In this document: one piece after another, positions 17,476 through 24,542 of the stretch | Layout: every line of letters begins with the position of its first letter | How positions within the stretch are numbered: the first letter of the stretch is position 1 | NCBI RefSeq assembly: GCF_024648825.1 | Contig: NZ_JANBBE010000003.1 | Span: forward strand, 1-64,000 | Origin: Lentzea californiensis | GTDB taxonomy: Bacteria; Actinomycetota; Actinomycetes; Mycobacteriales; Pseudonocardiaceae | Length of the DNA: 64,000 nucleotides | Reading direction: 5' to 3' | The notes under the pieces: generated by a model | Told to the model about the DNA's origin: nothing | The model's input: only the letters and a program-made list of their open reading frames with translations | The model's database searches: none | Translations under genes and position numbers: made by a program

Positions 17476-18839
17476 CGCTCTCGCTCGACGTGGTGTCCGT
17501 GGCCGGGCCGGTCGACCTGCCGCTGGCAGGGGAACAGGACGTGCAGGCGGCGTGCGGGATCATGCACGTGCACGGCCGCCGGTTCGGCAGGCCGGCGCCG
17601 CTCGGCCTCGACTACGCCTCGATCGTCGCGGCGGAACTGGCGGAACTGGGCGCTCAGGCGCTGACGTTCGCCCAGACGCGGGGAATCCCGCTGCGCTCGG
17701 TGTCCACCTCGCTGGCGCAGGCCGCCCTGCTCGCCGTCGGGCAGTACCTCGCGGCGGCGACGGCGGACGACCCGGTCGAACCTCATTCCTCCGGCGGGCC
17801 GCCGTTCCACTCGGCCGAGGGGATCGCGTTCGAGATCGAGGCGCTCGATCCATCGGTGTGGCAACGGTTCTGGGCCGCGTTCGGCGCGGACGACCACGCG
17901 GTGTCGCGGGGGTGGCGGCCGTTCCTGCACCGGTTCGCGACCGCGACCTGTCCGCTGCCCCTGCTGACCGACCTGCTCACCGCGCACCCGATGGGGCACA
18001 TCACCGACATCGCCCGTCGTACCGGCATGACGCTGGTGCGGGTGTCGGACCAGCCGGTCCGTCACGTGCCCGCCTTCGTGCTGGGTGGCGCGAGCGACGG
18101 TCACCGGCGTGGACGACCGGTCGAGCCGCTGCCGTTGTCCGGGCTGGTGGTGCTCGAGTCGTGCCGCCGGGTGCAGGGGCCACTGGCCGGGCACCTGCTG
18201 CGGCTGCTCGGCGCGACCGTGCTGCGGATCGAGCCACCAGGCGGTGACCCGTCGCGCTGGGTGCCACCGATGGCCGGTGACACGTCGGCCCGGTTCCGCG
18301 CGCTCAACCGGGGCAAGGACGTGGTCGAGATCGACCTGGGCGCTCCCGGTGGGCGCAACGAGGCACTAGACCTCGCGACGACCGCGGACGTCTTCCTGCA
18401 CAACTGGGCGCCGGGCAAGGCGGAGCAGTGGTCGTTGCGGCCCGCCGATCTCGCCAGTGCGCGGCCGGGGATCGTGTACGCGCACGCGTCGGGCTGGGGT
18501 GCCGAGCTGGGCCCGAACCCCCCGCTGGGCACGGACTTCGTCGTGCAGGCCCACAGCGGGGTCCCGCCCTCGCTGATGACGATCGTCGACGTGTTCGGGG
18601 GAGTCGTGAGCGCGCACGGGATCGTGGCCGCGCTGACTCGCGGCGCCACGCGGGTGGACTCGTCGCTGTTGTCCGCGGCCAGCAGGATGAACGCCTGGCC
18701 GAGACGCCGATGCGCCGAACCGCTGACCGTGCCGGTGTGCGACGACCTGGCCGCGCTCGCCGCCGACCCCCGCTTCGCCCGTGCTCTCGTCCGGGACGAG
18801 TGCGTCCTGGTCGCCTCGCCGTGGGAGTTCACGTCATGA
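17472..18839 (+). CDS. Class III (CaiB/BaiF) CoA-transferase-like protein with divergent N-terminal half
   Basis: 455 aa. The C-terminal half (from about residue 218) has a recognisable family III start: PLSGLVVLESCRRVQGPLAGHLLRLL, then EPPGGDPSRW and NRGKDVVEIDL. A VDSSLLSAA segment corresponds to the usual catalytic-Asp VDVSLLxA region, but the C-terminal part is short. The N-terminal 215 residues (AACGIMHVHGRR, SLAQAALLAVGQYLAAA) look like a second, degenerate CaiB-like half, so the protein may be an internal pseudo-dimer. Likely role: moving CoA between acids or racemising an acyl-CoA made by the flanking ligases. Confidence 0.8.
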   Translation: MTLSLDVVSVAGPVDLPLAGEQDVQAACGIMHVHGRRFGRPAPLGLDYASIVAAELAELGAQALTFAQTRGIPLRSVSTSLAQAALLAVGQYLAAATADDPVEPHSSGGPPFHSAEGIAFEIEALDPSVWQRFWAAFGADDHAVSRGWRPFLHRFATATCPLPLLTDLLTAHPMGHITDIARRTGMTLVRVSDQPVRHVPAFVLGGASDGHRRGRPVEPLPLSGLVVLESCRRVQGPLAGHLLRLLGATVLRIEPPGGDPSRWVPPMAGDTSARFRALNRGKDVVEIDLGAPGGRNEALDLATTADVFLHNWAPGKAEQWSLRPADLASARPGIVYAHASGWGAELGPNPPLGTDFVVQAHSGVPPSLMTIVDVFGGVVSAHGIVAALTRGATRVDSSLLSAASRMNAWPRRRCAEPLTVPVCDDLAALAADPRFARALVRDECVLVASPWEFTS

Positions 18840-20293
18840 CGTGGGTGTCCGCCACCGGGACGGTCCTGCGCGACCTGGTGCCCGCCCGGCTGCGCCGCGA
18901 CTGGGTCGACCAGGGGCACTGCCCGGACCGCGACCTGCACTCGCTGTTCCGCGACCGTGTCCGGGAACACCCGGACCGCACAGCGCTGATCGACGACGAG
19001 GGCGAACTCTCCTACGCCGAACTGGATCTGCTCGTTCAGGCGCTCGCCGCACGGTTGCCGTGCGGCACCACCGACATCATCGGGGTGCAGGAACCCGACG
19101 GACGTGCCGCCGTCGTCGCCGAACTGGCGGTGCTGGCCGTCGGCGCGGTGGTGCTACCGCTCCCCGCGGGCGCCGGCACGTTGCTCTCCCGCGCCGGCGC
19201 GAGCGCGCTGATCACCGGCGGGGTCGTGAGCGGAAAGGCGAGCCAGGGCACCACGAGGCACGCACGCCCCCACCCGGAGGCGCCGGCGAAGATCCTGCTG
19301 TCGTCCGGCTCGGAGGCCGAGCCGAAGATGGTCGCCTACTCGCACAACGCGTTCGCCGGTGGGCGGGCCAACTACGTGCGAGCCCTGCACCGCGGCCATC
19401 CGGCTCCCCGCGACCTGGTGCTCGTCTCGCTCACCTCGTCGTTCGGTTCGTTCGGCGTGCCGATCACGCTGTGCTGCCTGGGAGGCACGCTGATCCTCAC
19501 CCGGCGGTTCGCACCGGACACCGCGATGCGGCTGATCGCCGAGCACCGCCCGACGCACGTGTTCGCGGTACCCACGATGTGGCGCCGGCTGGCGGATCAC
19601 CCCGCCGAACTCGACCTCTCCAGCCTCGTCGCGCTGGTGTCGAGCGGCGATGTGCTGCCGCCCACGACCCTCGCCGCGTGCCGCGCGCGTTTCGGCGTGG
19701 ACGTGATCACCGTCTACGGCTCGTCGGACGGAGTGAACTGCCACACGACGACACCGGAGAACGGCGCAGGCGTTCCGGACCCTGCGGTGTGCGACATCCG
19801 GATCGTCGGCGGCGAGATCTGCGCGCGTGGCCCGATGACGCCGCTGTGCCACGTCGGCGCGCCCGAGTTGGACGCCCGCCACCGGCTCGTCGGCGGCTGG
19901 GTGCGCACGGGCGACCGCGGCCACTTCGACGACGCGGGCCGCCTGCACGTCACCGGCAGGGCGAAACGCGTGGTGATCCGCGGCGGCTACACGATCAGTC
20001 CCGCCGAGGTGGAGCTGGCGATCGGCGCACACCCGTCGGTCGGCGAGGTCGCCTGCGTGCCGGTGCCGGACACCGAGATGGGCGAACGGCTCTGCGCGGT
20101 CGTGACCATCCGAAGTGGACAGGACCTCGAGCTCCCCGGCCTCACCGCGTTCCTGTCCGCACGGGGACTGGCGAAGCCCAAACTGCCCGAGTTCCTGCTC
20201 ACCGTGCCCGGCCTGCCGGTCGGCCGCACCGGCAAGGTCTGCCACCGCACTGTGGCGCGGATCGCCGCCGATCGATGCGGAGCAACCGCATGA
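18836..20293 (+). CDS. AMP-dependent synthetase/ligase (ANL superfamily), second
   Basis: 485 aa, ATGA overlap. Last gene of the operon. The P-loop is the variant SSGSEAEPK, where TSGTTGxPK is usual; SGTEAEPK-type loops occur in cyclohexanecarboxylate- and aryl-CoA ligase-like enzymes. Others present are VYGSSDG (A5, lacking the usual TE), VRTGDRG (A7), RGGYTISPAEVE (A8) and VGRTGKVCH (A10 Lys). The atypical A3 and A5 suggest an unusual substrate or weakened adenylation. Two ligases and one CoA-transferase point to acyl-CoA or amide-forming chemistry. Confidence 0.88.
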   Translation: MTWVSATGTVLRDLVPARLRRDWVDQGHCPDRDLHSLFRDRVREHPDRTALIDDEGELSYAELDLLVQALAARLPCGTTDIIGVQEPDGRAAVVAELAVLAVGAVVLPLPAGAGTLLSRAGASALITGGVVSGKASQGTTRHARPHPEAPAKILLSSGSEAEPKMVAYSHNAFAGGRANYVRALHRGHPAPRDLVLVSLTSSFGSFGVPITLCCLGGTLILTRRFAPDTAMRLIAEHRPTHVFAVPTMWRRLADHPAELDLSSLVALVSSGDVLPPTTLAACRARFGVDVITVYGSSDGVNCHTTTPENGAGVPDPAVCDIRIVGGEICARGPMTPLCHVGAPELDARHRLVGGWVRTGDRGHFDDAGRLHVTGRAKRVVIRGGYTISPAEVELAIGAHPSVGEVACVPVPDTEMGERLCAVVTIRSGQDLELPGLTAFLSARGLAKPKLPEFLLTVPGLPVGRTGKVCHRTVARIAADRCGATA

Positions 20294-20378
20294 CTGCCTC
20301 TTGCGAACTCACGTCAACGACACGTCCCCCGCCGGCGGAGCGGTGGAGTGGCAGGCGAGATCATCAACGCGGCGTGCA

Positions 20379-21062
20379 TCAGGCCGTGCCGGCCGCCGCG
20401 AGGAGCCGGGCGAGCTCAGCGGGCTTGGTGTGCATGGGCCAGTGGCCCGAGTCGAGGTCGACGAAGTCGAGGTGCTCGACCTGGGCGAGCTCCGGCACGT
20501 CGCCCGCGTCGATCCACTCCTCGGCCTGGGCGGGGGTGAACTCGGGGCAGATGACCACGACCGGGACTGTGAAGCGTCGTTCGTCGGTCAGCCGCGCGAT
20601 GCCCGTGGCCACACCTCCGGGAACGGGGATCGCGGTGGCGGCGAACGCGCGCCTGGCGTCCTCGTCGAGGTCGGCCGAGTCCGGTCCTTCGAACGGCGCC
20701 CAGCCGGGGAACGGCATGACGCCGTCCCGCAGCTCGAAGAAGTCGGCGTAGGGCTTTCCGTCGCCGACCGGGAAGCCACCGATGAGGACGACGCTGGAGA
20801 TCTTGTCCGGCCGCGCGTCCGCGGCCATCCAGGCGAGGGTGCAGGCGGCCGAGTGCCCGACCACCACGGGCTTGCCGGAAGTCGCGTCCACGGCGTCGAG
20901 CACGGTCGCCACCTGGTCGTCGAGTGTGGCGGAGGCAGATCCGTCCCCCTGCCCGGGCAGGGTCAGCGGCACGGGGCGGTGACCGAGCGACCGGAGTGCG
21001 GATGCGACGTCGTCCCAGGCGGATCCGTCGAGCCACAGGCCTGCGATGAGCAGGACGTCCAC
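20379..21062 (-). CDS. Alpha/beta hydrolase
   Basis: 227 aa, small esterase or lactonase-type hydrolase. The GHSAA nucleophile elbow (VVGHSAACTLAW) is at about residue 85, and the C-terminal SGHWPM gives the catalytic His. An early LLIAGLWLDGSAWDDV matches the oxyanion-hole strand-turn. GTG 21062 has GAGGGAG upstream. It faces a WYL-type regulator across a 111-bp divergent region, the usual arrangement of a regulator and its target. It converges on the biosynthetic operon, so its link to that pathway is uncertain. Confidence 0.9.
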   Translation of the reverse strand: MDVLLIAGLWLDGSAWDDVASALRSLGHRPVPLTLPGQGDGSASATLDDQVATVLDAVDATSGKPVVVGHSAACTLAWMAADARPDKISSVVLIGGFPVGDGKPYADFFELRDGVMPFPGWAPFEGPDSADLDEDARRAFAATAIPVPGGVATGIARLTDERRFTVPVVVICPEFTPAQAEEWIDAGDVPELAQVEHLDFVDLDSGHWPMHTKPAELARLLAAAGTA

Positions 21063-21173
21063 GATCTGTTCTCCCTCTTCCGCGCGGCCGGGTCGCCGCG
21101 GTGCGCCGTCACGCTAGAGCCAGTTCCGGACGATCGGCTTCCGGTTCAGGTGGCGATCTCCTACTCTGCCCCG

Positions 21174-22220
21174 GTGCCGAGTGATCTCAGCCCCACCTCC
21201 AGGGCACTGCGCACCCTGGAGATCCTCCGCACGCGTCCCGGCACGACGGCCGGCCAGCTCGCCGAACGGCTGGGCGTCACGGAGCGCGCCGCCCGCCGCT
21301 ACATCGGGATCCTGCGAGAGGCGGGCATCCAGGTCGAGTCGAACCGAGGCCCGCACGGCGGGTACCGGCTCCGGCGCGGAACGAAGCTGCCGCCGATCGT
21401 GTTCACCCAGGCCGAGGCGCTGGGCCTGGTCATGGCGGTGCTCGACGGCCAGCCGGCCGCCACCGAAGCCGGCGACCCGGTCGGTGCGGCGCTCGGCAAG
21501 GTCATCGGGGCGCTGCCCGAGAACGTCGGCCGGCAGGCTGCCGCGCTGCGCGAGCACGCCACGGCCGCGCCGGACCGGCAGTCGGCCAGCCCGGATCCCG
21601 CCATCACCGGCGCACTGGTCGCCGCTGTCGCGGCCAGGCGCAGGGTGCTGATCGCGTACCGGAGCGAAGCCGGCGACGCGTGGAAGTCCGAAGTGGACCC
21701 GTGGGCTGTCGTGGTCCGCCACGGGCGCTGGTACCTGTTGTGCCACTCCCATCGGGCGGACGCGGTTCGCACCTATCGCATCGACCGGATTCGTGCGGTC
21801 GGGCAGACCGCGCACGAGTTCGAGCCGCCCGACGCCCTCGATCCGGTCGCCACGCTGGAGGAGAACCTGGGCACGGGCTGGGAGTTCCCCACCCACGTCG
21901 TCTTCGACGCGCCGCTGAGCGAGGTGGAACCCTGGATCCGGCCCCCCATGGGCCGGCTTCTCCCGTCGGAGGAAGGGTGCGTGCTGCTCGGCAGCACCAG
22001 CAATCCCGCGATGTACGCGCAGGAGTGGCTGGCGGCCGTGCCGTTCGACTTCCGCGTCCAGGGCGGAGCCGAGCTGCGTGCCGCGGTCGAGGCAGTCGCG
22101 ACGCGCTTCGCGGCAGCCTTGGTGCCGGAGGACGGATCAACGTCCGCGCCGGCCTGTCATCCGGGGTCGAGCGGGCCCAGGAGCCAGCTGCCCGCGGAGT
22201 CCGGGGCATCGTCGAGGTAG
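21174..22220 (+). CDS. HTH/WYL-domain transcriptional regulator (DeoR-like YafY type)
   Basis: 348 aa from GTG 21174. N-terminal HTH_11: ALRTLEILRTRPGTTAGQLAERLGVTERAARRYI (broken here only to name it; residues about 9-42). The central WYL domain is at about 145-215 with WAVVVRHGRWYLLCHSHRA and RTYRIDRIRAV. A WCX-like C-terminal part follows. WYL domains sense ligands such as nucleotides. It probably controls the divergent hydrolase. The last about 20 codons overlap the convergent EF-hand gene by 64 bp and look non-conserved. Confidence 0.88.
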   Translation: MPSDLSPTSRALRTLEILRTRPGTTAGQLAERLGVTERAARRYIGILREAGIQVESNRGPHGGYRLRRGTKLPPIVFTQAEALGLVMAVLDGQPAATEAGDPVGAALGKVIGALPENVGRQAAALREHATAAPDRQSASPDPAITGALVAAVAARRRVLIAYRSEAGDAWKSEVDPWAVVVRHGRWYLLCHSHRADAVRTYRIDRIRAVGQTAHEFEPPDALDPVATLEENLGTGWEFPTHVVFDAPLSEVEPWIRPPMGRLLPSEEGCVLLGSTSNPAMYAQEWLAAVPFDFRVQGGAELRAAVEAVATRFAAALVPEDGSTSAPACHPGSSGPRSQLPAESGASSR

Positions 22221-22720
22221 TACTCCCGGACGGCTTCGAGCACGTCGTCGGTGGTGACGAGGCCCTCGGAGTTCCGGTCGATCCTGCGGAAGGCCTCTCG
22301 CGCGTCGGCTTCAGGAAGGTTCATGAGCGAGCCGGTCCAGCGCGCGTACTCGTCGGCGTTCAGCTTCCCGTCGTCCTCGGTGTCCGCGATCGTCATGATG
22401 GCGTCGGGAAACGGCCGGTACCCATCGTCGAACGAGGCAGGTGTGGCCAGCAGTCCCGCGGCGAAGGCGGCCTTGTACTCCGCTTCGCCGATGCGGCCGT
22501 CGCTGTCGGTGTCGGCGGCCGCGGCCAGGTGCTCCCACAGCTGCACGCACAGGTCGGCAAGCCGTTGCCGGGCGGGCGATTCCGGTCTGTGGCCGAACGC
22601 CTCTCCAGTGCGGGCGGCCGCCTGGACGAAGTCCTCGCGTTCGATGAAGCCGTCGCCGTCCGTGTCGTAGGTCCGGAAACGCCCGGCCAGTTTGCGGTCG
22701 AGGAACTCCGATGTCTGCAC
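22157..22720 (-). CDS. EF-hand calcium-binding protein, four hands (187 aa)
   Basis: Second calerythrin-like protein of the window. Four loops are recognisable: DTDGDGFIERED (about 19-30), DTDSDGRIGEAE (about 70-81), DTEDDGKLNADE (about 112-123) and the weaker DRNSEGLVTTDD (about 147-158). The start is GTG 22720 with a weak ribosome-binding site. It has no signal peptide. It has a more complete set of canonical loops than the paralogue at 3983. Convergent overlap with the WYL regulator gene. Confidence 0.9.
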   Translation of the reverse strand: MQTSEFLDRKLAGRFRTYDTDGDGFIEREDFVQAAARTGEAFGHRPESPARQRLADLCVQLWEHLAAAADTDSDGRIGEAEYKAAFAAGLLATPASFDDGYRPFPDAIMTIADTEDDGKLNADEYARWTGSLMNLPEADAREAFRRIDRNSEGLVTTDDVLEAVREYYLDDAPDSAGSWLLGPLDPG

Positions 22721-22886
22721 TCCCCACGTAAGCGCAGCCGGGCTTCCCGAGCAAGGGCACGATCAGGCGGTAGTTGCTCGTCGACTGTTCGCTCCTCGGC
22801 ACCGTTCGGGTGACCTCGTGCGCCTCGCATCGCGAGGTTCCCACTGGACAGACCCGCTGTGGATGCGTGGTCGCGAACGCCCTTAG

Positions 22887-22930
22887 CCGACCATCTGGTC
22901 TGTAAGTCAACGTACCGTCCAGACGGTCGG
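22887..22930. promoter_or_regulatory. Palindromic operator pair upstream of the TetR regulator
   Basis: CCGACCATCTGG (22887-22898) and CCAGACGGTCGG (22919-22930) are reverse complements with one mismatch. The right half also forms a palindrome of its own, ACCGTC-CA-GACGGT (22914-22927), and the left contains GACCA-TC-TGGTC. The region lies 26-69 nt before the TetR start, in promoter position, and so is a likely autoregulatory binding site for the downstream repressor. Confidence 0.7.
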
Positions 22931-22955
22931 CTGAGCAGGCGATAGGTTGATCTCC

Positions 22956-23510
22956 ATGCCCGGAGAGCAGCGCAACGCGCCCCGCACCCGCCGTGAGGTG
23001 CTCGCAGCCGCCGCGCGCGCGTTGATCGAGCAAGGCCCGAACGTCAGCCTCGACGCCGTCGCCAAGGAAGCGGGCGTTTCGAAGGGCGGCCTGCTGCACC
23101 ACTTCCGCAGCAAGCAGGCGTTGATCGTCGGCCTGATCGAGGAGTGGTTCGACCACTACGACGCGACGGTCGAAAGCCTGCTCGAACCGGAGGACACACC
23201 CGGCCGCTGGACCCGTGCGCACATCAGGGCGACCTTCGTACCGGACGACCTGTGGTCTCACCCGTCTGTCGTAACGGCACTGCTCGGCGTTCCGGAACTC
23301 CAGCAGCGCCTGGACGTCGCCGCGACCCGCTGGAGGCAGCAAACCGATTCCGACGGGCTGCACCCACAACGCGCGGACCTCATTTCCCGTGCACTCGACG
23401 GAGTGACGCTGGCAGACCTGCTGTGGCGCGGCCAGGAGTCGGCCGAAGACCGCGATCACACCCGTGACCTGCTGCTGAAGCTCACCGAGCAGTCCGGGCC
23501 GCTTGTTTGA
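22956..23510 (+). CDS. TetR family transcriptional regulator
   Basis: 184 aa. ATG 22956 is preferred over an in-frame TTG three codons upstream. The N-terminal HTH at about residues 10-55 has the typical VSLDAVAKEAGVSKGGLLHHF, and the C-terminal ligand-binding helices follow. The palindromic sites immediately upstream indicate autoregulation. No obvious divergent target is adjacent; the effector is unknown. Confidence 0.92.
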   Translation: MPGEQRNAPRTRREVLAAAARALIEQGPNVSLDAVAKEAGVSKGGLLHHFRSKQALIVGLIEEWFDHYDATVESLLEPEDTPGRWTRAHIRATFVPDDLWSHPSVVTALLGVPELQQRLDVAATRWRQQTDSDGLHPQRADLISRALDGVTLADLLWRGQESAEDRDHTRDLLLKLTEQSGPLV

Positions 23511-23524
23511 GTTTGTCCACGGAA

Positions 23525-23544
23525 CGTTGTCAAGTGGAACAACG
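23525..23544. promoter_or_regulatory. Inverted repeat CGTTGT-N8-ACAACG upstream of the ArsR-like gene
   Basis: Perfect 6-bp arms with an 8-nt spacer, about 60 nt before the regulator start at 23606. The position and symmetry suit an operator for the downstream winged-helix protein. Confidence 0.5.
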
Positions 23545-23605
23545 CTGACACCGGACAACGAAGTCTGCGTACCTTCGGAAGTGGTTGCACTCCGGGGGGA
23601 AGCAC

Positions 23606-24526
23606 ATGCCGATCGTCATGTCCGAACCCGTGCCCAAGGGGCGCGGACTGACCATTCACTTCGAGTTGGAAGATCTGGCGCGCACACGGTTCGCCACCGC
23701 TCCGCTGCCGATGTACGAGCTGGTGTTCACGATGCACAGCGGTAACTGGGACCGCCTGCTGCTGCCGCAAATCCGCCCGCTGGCCGAACTGGTCAGACCC
23801 GGCCGGTTCATCCCGGACTTCTTCAACTCGGCGAGGCCCGACTTCGACGAGGCCGTGTGCCAGGTGCTGGAGGTGCCCTCCGCGAGGGTGCGCGACCAGA
23901 TCGCGAGCATGCTGGGCACCACGTCACCGTGGCTGCGGTCGTTCGCGGCCGGCACCCCGACCTCACGCCAGGACCTGCGCTCGGCGTTCCGCTCCGGCTT
24001 CCGGGACCTGCTGGGACCCAACTGGTCGCAGACACGCCAGGCGTTCGACGCCGAGGTGCGGCTGCGGTCGTCGCAGGCGGTGACGCGCGGCCTGGGGGAC
24101 CTGCTCGGCCACCTGCACCCGTCGATCTCGTGGACCTCACCGGCCCTGCACGTCGAACTGGGCTGGGACACCGAGATCTCGCTGCGGGGCACCGGAATGC
24201 TGATCGTGCCGGTGCTCAACGGCCTGACCCGCCCAGCGGTGGCGATGTTCGCCGAACCACAACCGCTGCTCTTCTACCCGGTCACAGCACCCCAGCCGAG
24301 CGGCGCCAGCCTGGAACTGGCGCTCGGCCGCACCCGCACGCTCGTACTGCGGGCACTCACCTCAGAACGCACCACCACCGAACTCGCCAAGCACGTGGGC
24401 ATCAGCCTGCCCACCGCGTCGCAGCACGCGACGGCCCTGCGCACCGCGGGGTTCGTGTCCACCCACCGCAACGGCCGGTCGGTCCGCCACCGCCTGACCA
24501 GGCGCGGCTGGGAACTGCTGAACTGA
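23606..24526 (+). CDS. ArsR-like winged-helix regulator with long N-terminal domain (306 aa)
   Basis: The ATG at 23606 has a GGGGGGA ribosome-binding site. The C-terminal about 75 residues form a winged helix: LVLRALTSERTTTELAKHVG, SLPTASQHATALRTAGFV, then a basic wing RNGRSVRHRLTRRG. The first about 230 residues are an uncharacterised domain beginning with ELEDLARTRFATAPLPMYELVFT. The same architecture recurs at 42612-43586. It is likely an autoregulated repressor. It is followed 16 bp later by the repeat-containing gene, probably its co-transcribed partner. Confidence 0.85.
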   Translation: MPIVMSEPVPKGRGLTIHFELEDLARTRFATAPLPMYELVFTMHSGNWDRLLLPQIRPLAELVRPGRFIPDFFNSARPDFDEAVCQVLEVPSARVRDQIASMLGTTSPWLRSFAAGTPTSRQDLRSAFRSGFRDLLGPNWSQTRQAFDAEVRLRSSQAVTRGLGDLLGHLHPSISWTSPALHVELGWDTEISLRGTGMLIVPVLNGLTRPAVAMFAEPQPLLFYPVTAPQPSGASLELALGRTRTLVLRALTSERTTTELAKHVGISLPTASQHATALRTAGFVSTHRNGRSVRHRLTRRGWELLN

Positions 24527-24542
24527 CCCCAGGGAGGCCGGC

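Noticed and set aside
23520-23545. TTGTCAAGTGG near 23528 as a third RecA-NDp-like promoter
   Set aside because: The bases after TTGTCA do not fit, and no TAnnnT occurs at the required distance. The segment is better explained by the CGTTGT/ACAACG inverted repeat.
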